This document shows positions 10,105 through 19,061 of a stretch of DNA of 64,000 bases, piece after piece. The position numbers and the translations under genes are program-made. Below the pieces are notes generated by a model that was not told the DNA's origin, did not search any database, and saw only the letters and a program-made list of their open reading frames with translations. The stretch is from Thermodesulfobacteriota bacterium (GTDB lineage Bacteria > Desulfobacterota > Thermodesulfobacteria > Thermodesulfobacteriales > Thermodesulfobacteriaceae). The number at the start of each line of letters is the position of its first letter. Position 1 is the first letter of the stretch. The DNA lies in the NCBI GenBank assembly GCA_030550555.1, contig JAUQPD010000035.1, positions 32,576 to 96,575 of the forward strand. Reading direction: 5' to 3'.

Positions 10105-11529
10105 CTATTTTTTTCTCTCCTCTTTCCTTTCAAAGGTCTTTACTTTTTTTTCTGCCTCTGAATACATTTTAGTGTCTTTTGGTAAAAAGGAAAGGGCTCT
10201 GCGATAGTGAAATAGGGCAACTCTCAGATCACCTTTGTTTTCATAATGTTTCCCGAAATAGAAGTGAGCCTCCCCCATTAAGTCAAGTCTCGAACAGAGG
10301 ATCCCAAAAAAGTAAAAAAATGTTGGCTCTTGCTCTAAAAAGTTTTCATCTTCAAGACTTTTAAAAATGCTATAGCTTTCCTTTAGCATGCCGACCTCAA
10401 GAAGGGCTCTTGCAAGAAGGAGTTTCCTTTTGAGTTCAAGAGGCCTATTGAGTGGAGACCCTTCAAAGCGCAGAGTTTCAAGTATTCTTAGGGCTTCTTC
10501 ATATCTACCCTGAAGAAATTTGAGTTCTGCAAAGTCAAGTTTGAAATATAATCTTTGAGGAAGGGCCCTCAGTGCCAGATCAAGTTCTTTCTCTGCATCA
10601 GAGAAGAAGCGGGCCTGAAGAAGGGCTATTGCAAGGGTATATCTAAGCCAGGGATCCTCTTTTTCTCGTAGTTGCAGTCGAAGAGAAGGAATAAGGTCTG
10701 ATGACTCTTCAGATAGAGCTCTCACCCGTGCTCTTATTCTTTTGTAGTAATCTGGATCTTGAGAGACAAGATACCTATCTCTTAGGGGAACTCCTGCGCG
10801 CTCAACGAGATTCTGAAGATAATTCAATCTTTCTTGAGGAAGGGGATGGGTGAGAAGATATCGGTAGTTAAGCTCTATGGAGAAGGAACTCTCTCTTGAG
10901 AGTTTTTCAAAGACTCGGACCATAGCCTGGGGGTTGTATCCTGCCTTTGTAAGGATTTCAAAACCAATTCTATCTGCCTCCTCTTCATCTTGTCGACTGT
11001 AGGCAAGTAGCTTGGTTTGGGCAAGAGCTGTTCCTGTAGCTCCTACAATTTGAGCTGTTTGAGGGCCACCGAGAATAAGGGCAGTGAGGGTTGCAGTCGT
11101 TGTTGCAATTTGCATGCGTCTTATGGTTTCAAGTCTTTTGGCTACATGTCTTGCCAGATTGTGGGCCATTTCGTGAGCTAGAACTCCTGCAAGCTCATCC
11201 TCACTTTCCAAAAATAGAAAAAGGCCAGTGTTTAAGAAGATGTACCCACCAGGAACTGAAAAGGCATTGAAGGTCCGATCCCTTACTACATAAAAGCGGA
11301 AATTAAAGGGTGAAAAAGTGACTCCCCTTTTAACAAGGGTCTCGCCTATGAGATTGACATAGGCAATGACTTCAATATCTTTGATAAACTCGACATTCCG
11401 GACAGCCTCTTGTAGAATTTCTCTGCCAAGTTTTTCTTCCTCTTCTAGGGAGAGGAGGGCAAATGCAGAGCTTTTGAGAATGAGGAAGGAAAGAATAAGA
11501 ACTACTGAGACGAGTTTTTTAAGTGGCAT
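10105..11529 (-). CDS. Periplasmic M48 metalloprotease with TPR tail (BepA-like)
   Basis: The 474-residue protein has a signal peptide (VSVVLILSFLILKSSAFA), then an M48 domain with the zinc motif HEMAHNLARH near residue 120 and the third ligand Glu in QDEEEADRIGFEIL. TPR-like helices fill the C-terminal half from about residue 290 (pairs of ALRALPQ, EEALRILETL, HYRRALSFLP). This is the arrangement of BepA/YfgC, which degrades or helps assemble outer-membrane beta-barrel proteins. A Lys-rich end (FERKEERKK) follows. It lies 22 nt after the selC tRNA and may be read from the same promoter as ffs-selC. Confidence 0.88.
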   Translation of the reverse strand: MPLKKLVSVVLILSFLILKSSAFALLSLEEEEKLGREILQEAVRNVEFIKDIEVIAYVNLIGETLVKRGVTFSPFNFRFYVVRDRTFNAFSVPGGYIFLNTGLFLFLESEDELAGVLAHEMAHNLARHVAKRLETIRRMQIATTTATLTALILGGPQTAQIVGATGTALAQTKLLAYSRQDEEEADRIGFEILTKAGYNPQAMVRVFEKLSRESSFSIELNYRYLLTHPLPQERLNYLQNLVERAGVPLRDRYLVSQDPDYYKRIRARVRALSEESSDLIPSLRLQLREKEDPWLRYTLAIALLQARFFSDAEKELDLALRALPQRLYFKLDFAELKFLQGRYEEALRILETLRFEGSPLNRPLELKRKLLLARALLEVGMLKESYSIFKSLEDENFLEQEPTFFYFFGILCSRLDLMGEAHFYFGKHYENKGDLRVALFHYRRALSFLPKDTKMYSEAEKKVKTFERKEERKK

Positions 11530-11550
11530 TTAGATCTATATTAGTTAAGG

Positions 11551-11644
11551 TGGCGGAGGCGTATGGGAATTGAACCCACCCACTCCTTTTGGGGAGTGCA
11601 CCGGGTTTGAAGCCCGGGAGAGGCACCAGCCTCCTCACGCCTCC
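11551..11644 (-). tRNA. selC: tRNA-Sec (anticodon UCA)
   Basis: On the minus strand the sequence folds as a selenocysteine tRNA. It has an 8-bp acceptor stem (GGAGGCGT with ACGCCTCC), discriminator G and an encoded CCA at 11553-11551. The anticodon arm is CCGGG-CTTCAAA-CCCGG with anticodon UCA. A long variable arm has the 6-bp stem CACTCC/GGAGTG, and the T arm is GTGGG-TTCAATT-CCCAT. The 8-bp acceptor, long variable arm and UCA anticodon together distinguish it from tRNA-Ser and suppressor tRNAs. It shows that this organism inserts Sec at UGA. It begins 8 nt after the 4.5S RNA on the same strand. Confidence 0.96.
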
Positions 11645-11652
11645 ACTATTTA

Positions 11653-11753
11653 GGGGCTGGGGAAAACCTGTAGCACCCGGAGAGCCTGGCTACCGTTGCT
11701 CCCTTTCGGGCCTGGCGGGGTTCACCAGGATCCGTCGCACAGGACCCCAGCCT
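11653..11753 (-). ncRNA. ffs: 4.5S signal recognition particle RNA (small bacterial SRP RNA)
   Basis: The minus strand forms a long hairpin closed by GGCTGGGG (from 11752) and CCCCAGCC (to 11655). Its apical part has CCAGGCCCGAAAGGGAGCA, matching the conserved SRP helix 8 (a GNRA-type tetraloop with the Ffh-binding asymmetric loop and AGCA). About 100 nt is the usual length of small bacterial SRP RNA. Its protein partner Ffh is encoded at 1394-2719. A TATAAT box lies just upstream. Confidence 0.93.
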
Positions 11754-11790
11754 TAACATATATTATAAATCCTCTTTCTTAAAATTCACC
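11754..11790 (-). promoter_or_regulatory. Probable sigma-70 type promoter of ffs-selC
   Basis: On the minus strand a perfect TATAAT is read from 11767 to 11762, with a weak -35 (GTGAAT) 16 nt upstream. The start point would fall at the first bases of the 4.5S RNA. There is no terminator-like hairpin between ffs and selC, so both are probably made from it. Confidence 0.55.
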
Positions 11791-11916
11791 CCCCTACCTC
11801 TAAGAAACTCTACAACCCTTCTTAGGATAGAGGAGCTAAAGGATACCCAAGAGGCCTTGTCCTAAGGGACTTAATAGCCTAAAATACAGTAAAATCTACC
11901 TATTTAGGAGGTCAAG

Positions 11917-13209
11917 ATGAAGGTCCTGCTTTCCCAGGATGATCTGCCAAGAGTGTGGTTCAACATTTCCCCCTATCTACCAGAACCTCTTCCTCCACCG
12001 CTAGACCCCGTTACACGTGAGCCTGTTTCGCCAGTAAAACTTCTGGACATCTTTCCTGACCCCATAGTAGAACAGGAAGTATCTCAGGAGGAGTGGATAC
12101 CAATTCCAGAAGAGGTATTACAGGTCTATGCTCTTTGGAGACCTTCTCCACTTGTTAGAGCTGTAAATCTCGAGAGGGCCTTAGATACACCTGCTCAGAT
12201 CTACTACAAATATGAAGGGGTCTCCCCTCCAGGTAGCCACAAGCCAAACACTGCTGTTGCCCAGGCCTATTACAACAAGATCTCAGGAGTAAAGCGTCTT
12301 ACAACTGAAACAGGAGCAGGTCAATGGGGAAGCTCTCTTGCCTTTGCAACACAATTTTTTGGTCTTGAATGTGAAGTGTATATGGTTAGAGCAAGTTATA
12401 ACCAGAAGCCCTATAGAAGAATCCTTATGGAGCTTTGGGGTGCCAAGGTTTACCCCTCACCATCAGACAACACAAAGGCAGGAAGGACCTTTTTAGAGAG
12501 AGATCCTGAGCATCCAGGAAGTCTTGGAATTGCCATTAGTGAGGCAATTGAAAGAGCCCTTGAGGACAAATCCACAAAGTATTCTCTTGGAAGTGTTCTA
12601 AACCATGTGCTTCTCCACCAAACAATCATTGGACTTGAGGCAAAACGACAGATGGAAATACTTGGCATCTATCCAGACTATATTGTTGGTTGTGTAGGTG
12701 GGGGGAGTAATTTTGCTGGGCTTGCCTTTCCATTTTTGAAAGACAAAATAACCGGTGACAAACCTGATACCGAATTTTGGGCAGTTGAGCCTACCGCTTG
12801 TCCCACTCTTACCAAGGGTGAATATCGTTACGACTATGGAGATACTGTAGGGTTGACACCACTTATTAAAATGTATACCCTTGGAGCTGATTTTGTTCCC
12901 CCTCCAATTCACGCTGGAGGTCTCCGCTACCATGGAGATGCCCCTCTCCTCTGTGCCTTCTATCACCACCGCTATATTAAGGCCTGTGCTTATGATCAGA
13001 AGGAGGTCTTTTCAGCAGGGGTTCTCTTTGCAAGGACTGAGGGAATTGTTCCAGCACCGGAGTCTGCTCACGCAGTTAAAAAGGCAATAGACCTTGCTCT
13101 GGAGTGTAAAGAGAAGAAGGAAAAGAAAATCATTCTTTTCAATCTATCTGGTCATGGTTATTTTGACCTTTCTGCCTATGATAGCTATCTGAAAGGAGTG
13201 CTTGCATAA
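11917..13209 (+). CDS. trpB: Tryptophan synthase beta chain, TrpB2 type
   Basis: The 430-residue protein condenses indole with serine using PLP. The motif [15 protein letters not shown] carries the PLP lysine, [15 protein letters not shown] binds substrate, and [11 protein letters not shown] binds the PLP phosphate. The N-terminal extension before residue 90 (with the repeated P-rich [20 protein letters not shown]) is typical of the TrpB2 group, which is common in archaea and thermophiles and often works without TrpA. No trpA or other trp gene is nearby, which agrees with a stand-alone role, perhaps indole salvage. A ribosome site aggagg lies 6 nt before the ATG. Confidence 0.93.
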   Translation: MKVLLSQDDLPRVWFNISPYLPEPLPPPLDPVTREPVSPVKLLDIFPDPIVEQEVSQEEWIPIPEEVLQVYALWRPSPLVRAVNLERALDTPAQIYYKYEGVSPPGSHKPNTAVAQAYYNKISGVKRLTTETGAGQWGSSLAFATQFFGLECEVYMVRASYNQKPYRRILMELWGAKVYPSPSDNTKAGRTFLERDPEHPGSLGIAISEAIERALEDKSTKYSLGSVLNHVLLHQTIIGLEAKRQMEILGIYPDYIVGCVGGGSNFAGLAFPFLKDKITGDKPDTEFWAVEPTACPTLTKGEYRYDYGDTVGLTPLIKMYTLGADFVPPPIHAGGLRYHGDAPLLCAFYHHRYIKACAYDQKEVFSAGVLFARTEGIVPAPESAHAVKKAIDLALECKEKKEKKIILFNLSGHGYFDLSAYDSYLKGVLA

Positions 13210-13247
13210 CTTTTTTTATGACTTTTTAAGTGCAGAGGGGGAAGCGG

Positions 13248-13653
13248 ATGGACCTAAGATTGCCTTTTCTTGAACACTTAGGGGTTGAGGTTGAAAAGCT
13301 TGAAGAGCATTATGCGGTTCTAAGATTAGATGTAAAGGACTATCATCTTCAGCACCTCGGTTGTGTCCATGATGGAGTAATCTCAAGTCTTGCGGATAAT
13401 ACCGGCTGGTATGCAGTAATGATGAGTCTTCCTGAAAATCATACGACGGTGACAATTGAGATTAAGGTTAATTACCTAAAACCATCTCTCAGAGGGATTT
13501 TAGGGGTGCAAAGTAGAGGACTCCGTCTTGGCAAAAGGGGTCGCTTTTGCAGTAGTTGAGGTGACGCAGGACTCTGAGCTGATCGCCTATGCTACGGGCA
13601 CCTATGCGGTTTTACCACTTGCCCCTGAAGGAAAGCAGAAGGATAACCTCTAA
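13248..13653 (+). pseudogene. PaaI/hotdog-fold thioesterase, frameshifted
   Basis: The start MDLRLPFLEHLGVEVEKL follows a ribosome site (gaggggg). The hotdog core is seen: HLGCVHDGVISSLADNTGWYAVM, then TVTIEIKVNYLKP. After SRGLRLGK the frame runs out at a TGA (13557-13559). The family's missing end (VAFAVVEVTQDSELIAYATG, then TYAVLPL) lies in the +1 frame up to the TAA at 13651-13653. Removing one A from the run at 13533-13536 (AAAAGGGG) restores one frame. It is therefore a broken gene, a sequencing indel, or a site of frameshifting. The intact enzyme would hydrolyse acyl-CoA. It lies between trpB and the ubiD gene. Confidence 0.82.
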
Positions 13654-13679
13654 GGAGACAACTTTAAAGGGAGGAAGTT

Positions 13680-15134
13680 ATGTCTACTCCAAAAAATCTT
13701 CAAGAGTTTATTGAAATTTTAGATAAGAAGGGTGAACTTTTGAGAGTAAAAGAGGAAGTTTCTCCAGAACTTGAGATAACGGAGTTTACCGATCAGGTTG
13801 TTAAAGCTGGAGGACCTGCTCTCTTATTTGAGAAGGTTAAGGGTCATAAGATGCCAGTTGTCACTAATTTATTTGGCAGTTTCACAAGGATCTGTCTTGC
13901 CTTAGGGGTGAGTTCGCTTGATGAACTGACAGAGAGGTTGGAAGATTTTATTGAGATAAAGCAGGCTGAAGGTCTTTTGGGAAAGCTCAAGCTACTTCCG
14001 AAGCTCTGGCAGGCAAAGAATGTTTTTCCCAAGATTGTGGACAAGGCTCCCTGTCAAGAAATTGTGTTAAAGGGCGATAAGGTAGATCTTTACAGACTAC
14101 CAATTTTAAAATGTTGGCCCAAAGATGGAGGTCCTTACATTACTCTTCCCTGCGTAATCACAAAAGATCCTGAGACAGGGGTCAGAAATGTGGGTATGTA
14201 TCGGATGCAGGTTTTTGATAGGAATACAACAGCAATCCATTGGCAGATTCATAAAGTAGGTGCCAAACACTATCGTAAGTCTGAAGCTCGGGGGGAGAGG
14301 CTTCCCGTTGCAGTAGCTCTCGGACCAGAACCGGTTGTAATCTATTCAGCTACAGCCCCTATGCCAGAAGATGTGGATGAGTTTGTTCTTGCAGGATTCC
14401 TGAAAGGATCGCCAGTTGAGCTTGTCAGATGCATAACAGTCCCCCTGGAGGTACCTGCTGAGTCTCAGATTGTCCTTGAAGGCTATGTAGAGCCCTATGA
14501 GAGAAGAATTGAAGGCCCCTTTGGAGATCACACAGGATTTTATACTCCTCCAGAGCCCTATCCGGTCTTTCACGTGACCTGCATCACTATGAGAAAAGAT
14601 GCTATTTATCCAGCAACTATTGTTGGTAAACCTCCTCAGGAGGATTGCTATCTTGGCAAGGCGACTGAAAGGCTCTTTCTTCCACTTATAAAAAAGATTC
14701 TTCCAGAAATAGTAGATATCAATCTTCCCTGGGAAGGAGTTTTTCATAATCTTGCTTTTATTTCCATAGATAAGAGATATCCTGGGCACGCATTTAAAGT
14801 AGCTTCTGCCATCTGGGGCTTAGGACAGCTTATGTTTACTAAAATCGTCGTAATATTTGACAAGGAGGTAAACGTTCAAAATTTGAGTGAGGCACTGTTC
14901 TATCTTTGTGCTAACGTGGATCCTGCAAGAGATATCATGATTGTAAAGGGACCTGTTGATGTATTGGATCATGCAAGCCCAGAAGTAGGATTTGGATCAA
15001 AGATGTGCATAGATGCTACGAAGAAATGGAGAGAAGAGGGCTACTCCCGTCAATGGCCCGAAGAAGCTGTAATGAATGAGGAGGTAAAGAAGAAAGTAAA
15101 GAGCTTGCTCAGAAAAATTTTTAAAGAAAAATAA
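13680..15134 (+). CDS. UbiD-family decarboxylase
   Basis: The 484-residue protein matches UbiD prenylated-FMN decarboxylases: VKEEVSPELEITEFTDQVVKAGGPALLFE at the N-terminus, the MYRMQVFDRNTTAIHWQIHK block, GYVEPYERRIEGPFGDHTGFYTPPEPYPVF containing the conserved Glu and the FGDHTG motif, and KATERLFLPLIKKILPEIVDI. Length is usual. In anaerobes this family acts in quinone synthesis or on aromatic acids; which is the case here cannot be told. The partner UbiX, which makes the cofactor, is not in the window. A ribosome site gggagg precedes the ATG. Confidence 0.9.
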   Translation: MSTPKNLQEFIEILDKKGELLRVKEEVSPELEITEFTDQVVKAGGPALLFEKVKGHKMPVVTNLFGSFTRICLALGVSSLDELTERLEDFIEIKQAEGLLGKLKLLPKLWQAKNVFPKIVDKAPCQEIVLKGDKVDLYRLPILKCWPKDGGPYITLPCVITKDPETGVRNVGMYRMQVFDRNTTAIHWQIHKVGAKHYRKSEARGERLPVAVALGPEPVVIYSATAPMPEDVDEFVLAGFLKGSPVELVRCITVPLEVPAESQIVLEGYVEPYERRIEGPFGDHTGFYTPPEPYPVFHVTCITMRKDAIYPATIVGKPPQEDCYLGKATERLFLPLIKKILPEIVDINLPWEGVFHNLAFISIDKRYPGHAFKVASAIWGLGQLMFTKIVVIFDKEVNVQNLSEALFYLCANVDPARDIMIVKGPVDVLDHASPEVGFGSKMCIDATKKWREEGYSRQWPEEAVMNEEVKKKVKSLLRKIFKEK

Positions 15135-15328
15135 TTCATTTACGTCTCCTCCTTACTTTGTTTTTAATATTTTTTAAAATATTCTATAGCTTGTTGCCCT
15201 AGGTATTTGATTTATAATAAGAATAGCTATGAAGAGGAAGCTTCCTTTAGGGATTCAAAGCTTTGTTGAGATTAGAAGTGAGCCCTATTATTATGTGGAC
15301 AAGATACCTTTATATTAAGGGGTTTACT

Positions 15329-15823
15329 ATGAAGGTTGCTATTGTGAGTGACTCCCACGATAGGATTGATCACCTTGAATGGGCAATTTTTGAGGCTCAC
15401 AAGAGAGGAGTTCAAAGGCTCTTTCATTGTGGAGATCTTATTTCACCCTTTATGGTGCTTAGCCTTGCTAAGTTTCAGGGACAGGTGGACCTAATCTTTG
15501 GCAATAACAGAGGAGATGTCTTTCTTCTATGCAAAATTTTAAAAGATTATTCCCAAATAACCCTTCACGGAGAGGAAGCCTTTCTTGAGATTGATGGACT
15601 TAAAATTGCCATGGTTCACTATCCTAAGGTAGCTGAAAAACTTGCCAAATCTGGAGACTTTGACTATGTCTTCTGTGGACACACTCATAAGTTTAAAGTT
15701 TGGGAAGTCGGGAAGACACTCATTATAAATCCTGGCGAGCTCATGGGTAAAGAAGGACTACCATGTTTTGTAATTCTTGATTTAAAAAGTAAAGCTTGGG
15801 AAAAGATTGAATATAATCCATGA
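15329..15823 (+). CDS. YfcE/MJ0936-type metallophosphoesterase
   Basis: I start at MKVAIVSDSHDRIDHLEWAI, which has a ribosome site (aagggg) and matches the family N-terminus; an upstream in-frame Met (15263) would add residues foreign to the family. Metal-binding motifs are present: SDSHD, HCGDLI, GNNRGD, VHYPK and the terminal CGHTHKFK. The 165-residue length is normal. The family hydrolyses phosphodiesters with Mn or Ni; the cellular substrate is not known. It stands alone between ubiD and the decayed HEPN gene. Confidence 0.88.
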   Translation: MKVAIVSDSHDRIDHLEWAIFEAHKRGVQRLFHCGDLISPFMVLSLAKFQGQVDLIFGNNRGDVFLLCKILKDYSQITLHGEEAFLEIDGLKIAMVHYPKVAEKLAKSGDFDYVFCGHTHKFKVWEVGKTLIINPGELMGKEGLPCFVILDLKSKAWEKIEYNP

Positions 15824-15875
15824 ATAGGAAAAAAGAGAGAAGTTTCTACTCTGGTGGACTATATAGAAATAATTA

Positions 15876-16300
15876 ATGGTTAATTTTGTCATTGCGGAGA
15901 GCTATCTGAAGAGAGCTAAAATAAAATTTGAATTGTTTTATTATTTTATGAAACAAAAAGAATATACAGATGTAATAAAAGAGTCTCAAAAAATTGTAAA
16001 GTTATGTCAAAAAAGAATACCAATTAAAAGCGGGGTTAAAACTCCTAAGTGTCCAGATAGCACTTGTTTAATTTTTGAAAATAGGGGAAAATTGCCTGAG
16101 GATCTAATCAATAAGATTGTCTCTTTATGTAGACAATACATTTGGCTTAGAAGTTAAAAATAATTAGTCTTTTATGGAAATATGGACCTTATTTCGTTTG
16201 GAGCTTATAGTGAAAAAAAGACGAAAAAGTAATTAGAATTGCAAAACAGTTATTAAAGGTAAGAGATAACTTTTTTGAGAGGGGGATAGCGGGGTTATGA
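15876..16300 (+). pseudogene. HEPN-domain gene remnant
   Basis: The first 93 codons (15876-16157) encode SYLKRAKIKFELFYYFMKQK then YTDVIKESQKIVKLCQKRI, the two helices of a HEPN domain. A TAA and a TAG-rich region then end it. Past the stop, in the same frame, comes FYGNMDLISFGAYSEKKTKK, the usual end region of such HEPN proteins, then another stop at an A-run, and in a shifted frame VIRIAKQLLKVRDNFF. The gene thus has at least two in-frame stops and one frameshift. HEPN proteins are often RNase toxins paired with MNT nucleotidyltransferases; no MNT gene is adjacent. The remnant runs up to the start of proS. Confidence 0.7.
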
Positions 16301-18003
16301 GATTAACCAGATTTCTTATGCCCACCTTGAAGGAGGATCCTTCTGAAGCAGAAACAATTAGTCATAAGCTTCTTCTTCGTGGAGGCTTTATACGTAAGGT
16401 AGCTTCAGGAATCTACAATTTTCTACCCCTTGGATTCAGGTCACTTAAAAAGATTGAAAACATCGTGCGGGAGGAGATGAACAGGGCTGGGGCTCTTGAG
16501 ATTTTGATGCCCCTTGTGCAACCTGCTGAGCTGTGGAAAGAGACAGGCAGATGGGATGCCTATGGGAAGGAGCTTCTTCGTTTTAAAGACAGAAAGGAAC
16601 ATGACTTTTGTCTTGGACCAACTCATGAGGAAGTGGTTACAGATCTGGTAAGAAAAGAGGTAAAATCATATAGACAGCTACCTCTAATTCTTTACCAGAT
16701 TGCTCAAAAGTTTAGAGATGAAATAAGGCCTCGATTTGGCCTCTTGAGAGGCAGAGAATTTATTATGAAAGATGCCTATTCCTTTGATGCAGATGTAAAA
16801 GGCTTAGAGAAAAGTTATGAGCTTATGTATGAGACCTATGAACGTATTTTCAAAAAGTGTGGGTTAAGATTTAGAGCAGTTGAAGCCCACACTGGAGCTA
16901 TTGGTGGTGATGTATCCCATGAATTTATGGTCCTTGCAGAAACAGGCGAAGATACTATATCTATATGTGAGCACTGTGGCTATGCATCAAACATTGAACT
17001 AACGCCTGCTATATCCTCTGAAAGCTATCCAGTTGAAGCTCCTAAGCCTCTTGAAAAAGTCTATACCCCCGGTGTTCGTTCTGCTGAGGATGTTGCCAAA
17101 TTTCTTGGGTTTCCCTTAGCTAAAATTACCAAAACTTTGATCTACATTGTGGAAGAAAGGGAGCCTATTGCGGTTGTGCTAAGAGGAGATCATGAATTAA
17201 ATGAGGTCAAACTTGATAAAGCACTTGAGGGGAGACCTTTTAGGATGGCAAAAGAAGAAGAGATACTTGCTCTAATCGGTGCCCATCCAGGTTTTCTTGG
17301 CCCAAGAGGACTTAAGATAAAGATCTTTGTAGATAGAGCTCTTGTTAATTTCCCTAATTTTGTTATCGGTGCTAACGAGGACGAATATCATTACCTAAAC
17401 GCAAATCTCGGAGACACGTTTCAGGCAACTCTAATTGCTGACCTAAGGAAGGCAAAGGAGGGAGACCTCTGTCCCAATTGTGGTAAGCCTCTTAGTTTTA
17501 CTAAAGGGATTGAAGTTGGACACATTTTTAAGCTTGGGACAAAGTATAGCTCAGCCATGAAGGCGACTTTTCTTGACAGAGATGGGCAAGAGAAGCCATT
17601 TGTTATGGGATGCTATGGTATAGGTGTTAGTCGGCTTCTTTCTGCAACTGTTGAGCAAAACCATGACAAAGATGGAATTATTTTCCCCTGGGCACTTGCT
17701 CCCTTTCAAGTCGCTCTCCTACCTCTGAACAGAGAGTTTATAGATAAGGCAGAAGTCCTTTATTACAAATTAAATAGCCGATGGGAGGTCCTACTTGATG
17801 ATCGGGATGAAAGGCCAGGAGTAAAATTCAAAGATATGGATCTCGTTGGGATTCCTCTACAGGTCATTCTCGGAAAAGCTTTCCAAGAAAAGGGAGAATT
17901 TGAGATCAAGGTGCGCAGAACTGGTGAGCGTATTCTAGTTACTGAAGAGCGTCTTGAAGAGGTTATAAGTAAAAAGGCTGAAGAACTCCAAAGAGAATTG
18001 TGA
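16297..18003 (+). CDS. proS: Prolyl-tRNA synthetase (bacterial type with editing domain)
   Basis: The 568-residue enzyme charges tRNA-Pro. Class II motifs are visible: [12 protein letters not shown] (motif 1), [30 protein letters not shown] (motif 2), [17 protein letters not shown] (motif 3). Between motifs 2 and 3, about residues 230-380, lies the INS editing domain that removes mischarged Ala. A C-terminal anticodon-binding domain ([21 protein letters not shown]) ends the protein. There is a four-Cys zinc-like pair set CEHCGYA and CPNCGKP flanking the INS domain, common in this type. A ribosome site (gaggggg) precedes the ATG; lpxD follows 18 nt later. Confidence 0.97.
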   Translation: MRLTRFLMPTLKEDPSEAETISHKLLLRGGFIRKVASGIYNFLPLGFRSLKKIENIVREEMNRAGALEILMPLVQPAELWKETGRWDAYGKELLRFKDRKEHDFCLGPTHEEVVTDLVRKEVKSYRQLPLILYQIAQKFRDEIRPRFGLLRGREFIMKDAYSFDADVKGLEKSYELMYETYERIFKKCGLRFRAVEAHTGAIGGDVSHEFMVLAETGEDTISICEHCGYASNIELTPAISSESYPVEAPKPLEKVYTPGVRSAEDVAKFLGFPLAKITKTLIYIVEEREPIAVVLRGDHELNEVKLDKALEGRPFRMAKEEEILALIGAHPGFLGPRGLKIKIFVDRALVNFPNFVIGANEDEYHYLNANLGDTFQATLIADLRKAKEGDLCPNCGKPLSFTKGIEVGHIFKLGTKYSSAMKATFLDRDGQEKPFVMGCYGIGVSRLLSATVEQNHDKDGIIFPWALAPFQVALLPLNREFIDKAEVLYYKLNSRWEVLLDDRDERPGVKFKDMDLVGIPLQVILGKAFQEKGEFEIKVRRTGERILVTEERLEEVISKKAEELQREL

Positions 18004-18021
18004 TACAGAGGTGAAAGCGTT

Positions 18022-19047
18022 GTGAAGAGGAGCTTTCGTCTAACTGAATTAGCCCAGATTATTGGGGCTAATCTTCATGGAGAAGATCTTGAGATAAAAG
18101 GCATCAATGCTTTGCCTTTGGCAAAGGAGGATGAACTTACCTTTGTAGACTCTCTGAGGAGAGTTGATGCAGGCAAAAAAAGCAGAGCAGGTGCCCTTCT
18201 CGTACCCTTAGGACTTTCAGAATACTTTCCCGAAAAAAGTGTCCTCGAAGTAAAGGATGTCCGTGTCGCCCTTGCAAAAATAAGTAAATTATTCTATGAT
18301 CCAGGGACCTTTTCACCTGGGATCCATCCTTTTTCTGTGGTGGCAAAATCTGCTAAAATCCATCCCACTGCTACAATTGGCCCCTTTACCTACATTGGAG
18401 AGGGTGTAGAAATCGGTGAGAAAGTTATTGTTTATCCCTTTTGTTTCATAGGGGATTTTTGCAGGATTGAAGAAGAGACAATACTTTATCCTCATGTGGT
18501 CCTTTATCCTGGGACGATTGTTGGAAAGAAATGTATCTTACATGCAGGAGTTGTTTTAGGAGCTGATGGTTTTGGCTATGCTCAAGAGCCAGTTGATGGA
18601 GGTTATCGAAATTTAAAAATCTTCCATTTTGGAAGAACACGTCTTGAGGATGAAGTCGAGGTTGGAGCAAATTCAACAATTGATAGGGCAACCTTTGGTG
18701 AAACTTTGGTTGGAGCTGGAACGAAAATAGATAATCTGGTGCAGATTGGCCACAATGTTCGGATTGGAAAGGAAAATATCCTTGTGTCTCATACAGCCAT
18801 AGGGGGAAGTGCTATACTTGAAGATTATGTAATGCTTGCTGGACAGGTGGGTGTTGCTCCTCAAAGTATCATCAGAAAAGGAGCTCGAGTAGCTGCCAAA
18901 TCTGGTGTAGTTGGAGAAGTCCCAGAAGGCACAGAAGTTGCTGGAATTCCTGCAATTAAGTCAAGTGTCTGGAAAAGGGCTGTTGTAATCTTCGAGAAAC
19001 TGCCAGAAATATACAAGGAACTAAAAAAATTATTGGGGCGATCTTGA
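18022..19047 (+). CDS. lpxD: UDP-3-O-acylglucosamine N-acyltransferase LpxD
   Basis: The 341-residue protein adds the N-linked acyl chain in lipid A synthesis, showing an LPS-bearing outer membrane. The N-terminal uridine-binding domain (LTELAQIIGANLHGEDLEIKGI) is followed by left-handed beta-helix hexapeptide repeats (IHPTATIGPFTYIGEGVEIG and on) and the signature GANSTIDRATFGETLVGAGTKIDNLVQIGHNVRIG with the catalytic His. The start codon is GTG with agagg upstream. It is next to proS, and other lpx genes are not in the window. Confidence 0.95.
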   Translation: MKRSFRLTELAQIIGANLHGEDLEIKGINALPLAKEDELTFVDSLRRVDAGKKSRAGALLVPLGLSEYFPEKSVLEVKDVRVALAKISKLFYDPGTFSPGIHPFSVVAKSAKIHPTATIGPFTYIGEGVEIGEKVIVYPFCFIGDFCRIEEETILYPHVVLYPGTIVGKKCILHAGVVLGADGFGYAQEPVDGGYRNLKIFHFGRTRLEDEVEVGANSTIDRATFGETLVGAGTKIDNLVQIGHNVRIGKENILVSHTAIGGSAILEDYVMLAGQVGVAPQSIIRKGARVAAKSGVVGEVPEGTEVAGIPAIKSSVWKRAVVIFEKLPEIYKELKKLLGRS

Positions 19048-19061
19048 ATCTGTGTATCCTT

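Noticed and set aside
11787-11916. Leader before trpB as an attenuator
   Set aside because: A 7-bp pairing (CTTAGGA with TCCTAAG) exists, but there is no Trp-rich leader peptide, T-box core or terminator.
12450-12969. Minus-strand open frames inside trpB
   Set aside because: They are shadows of a conserved gene and have no recognisable protein.
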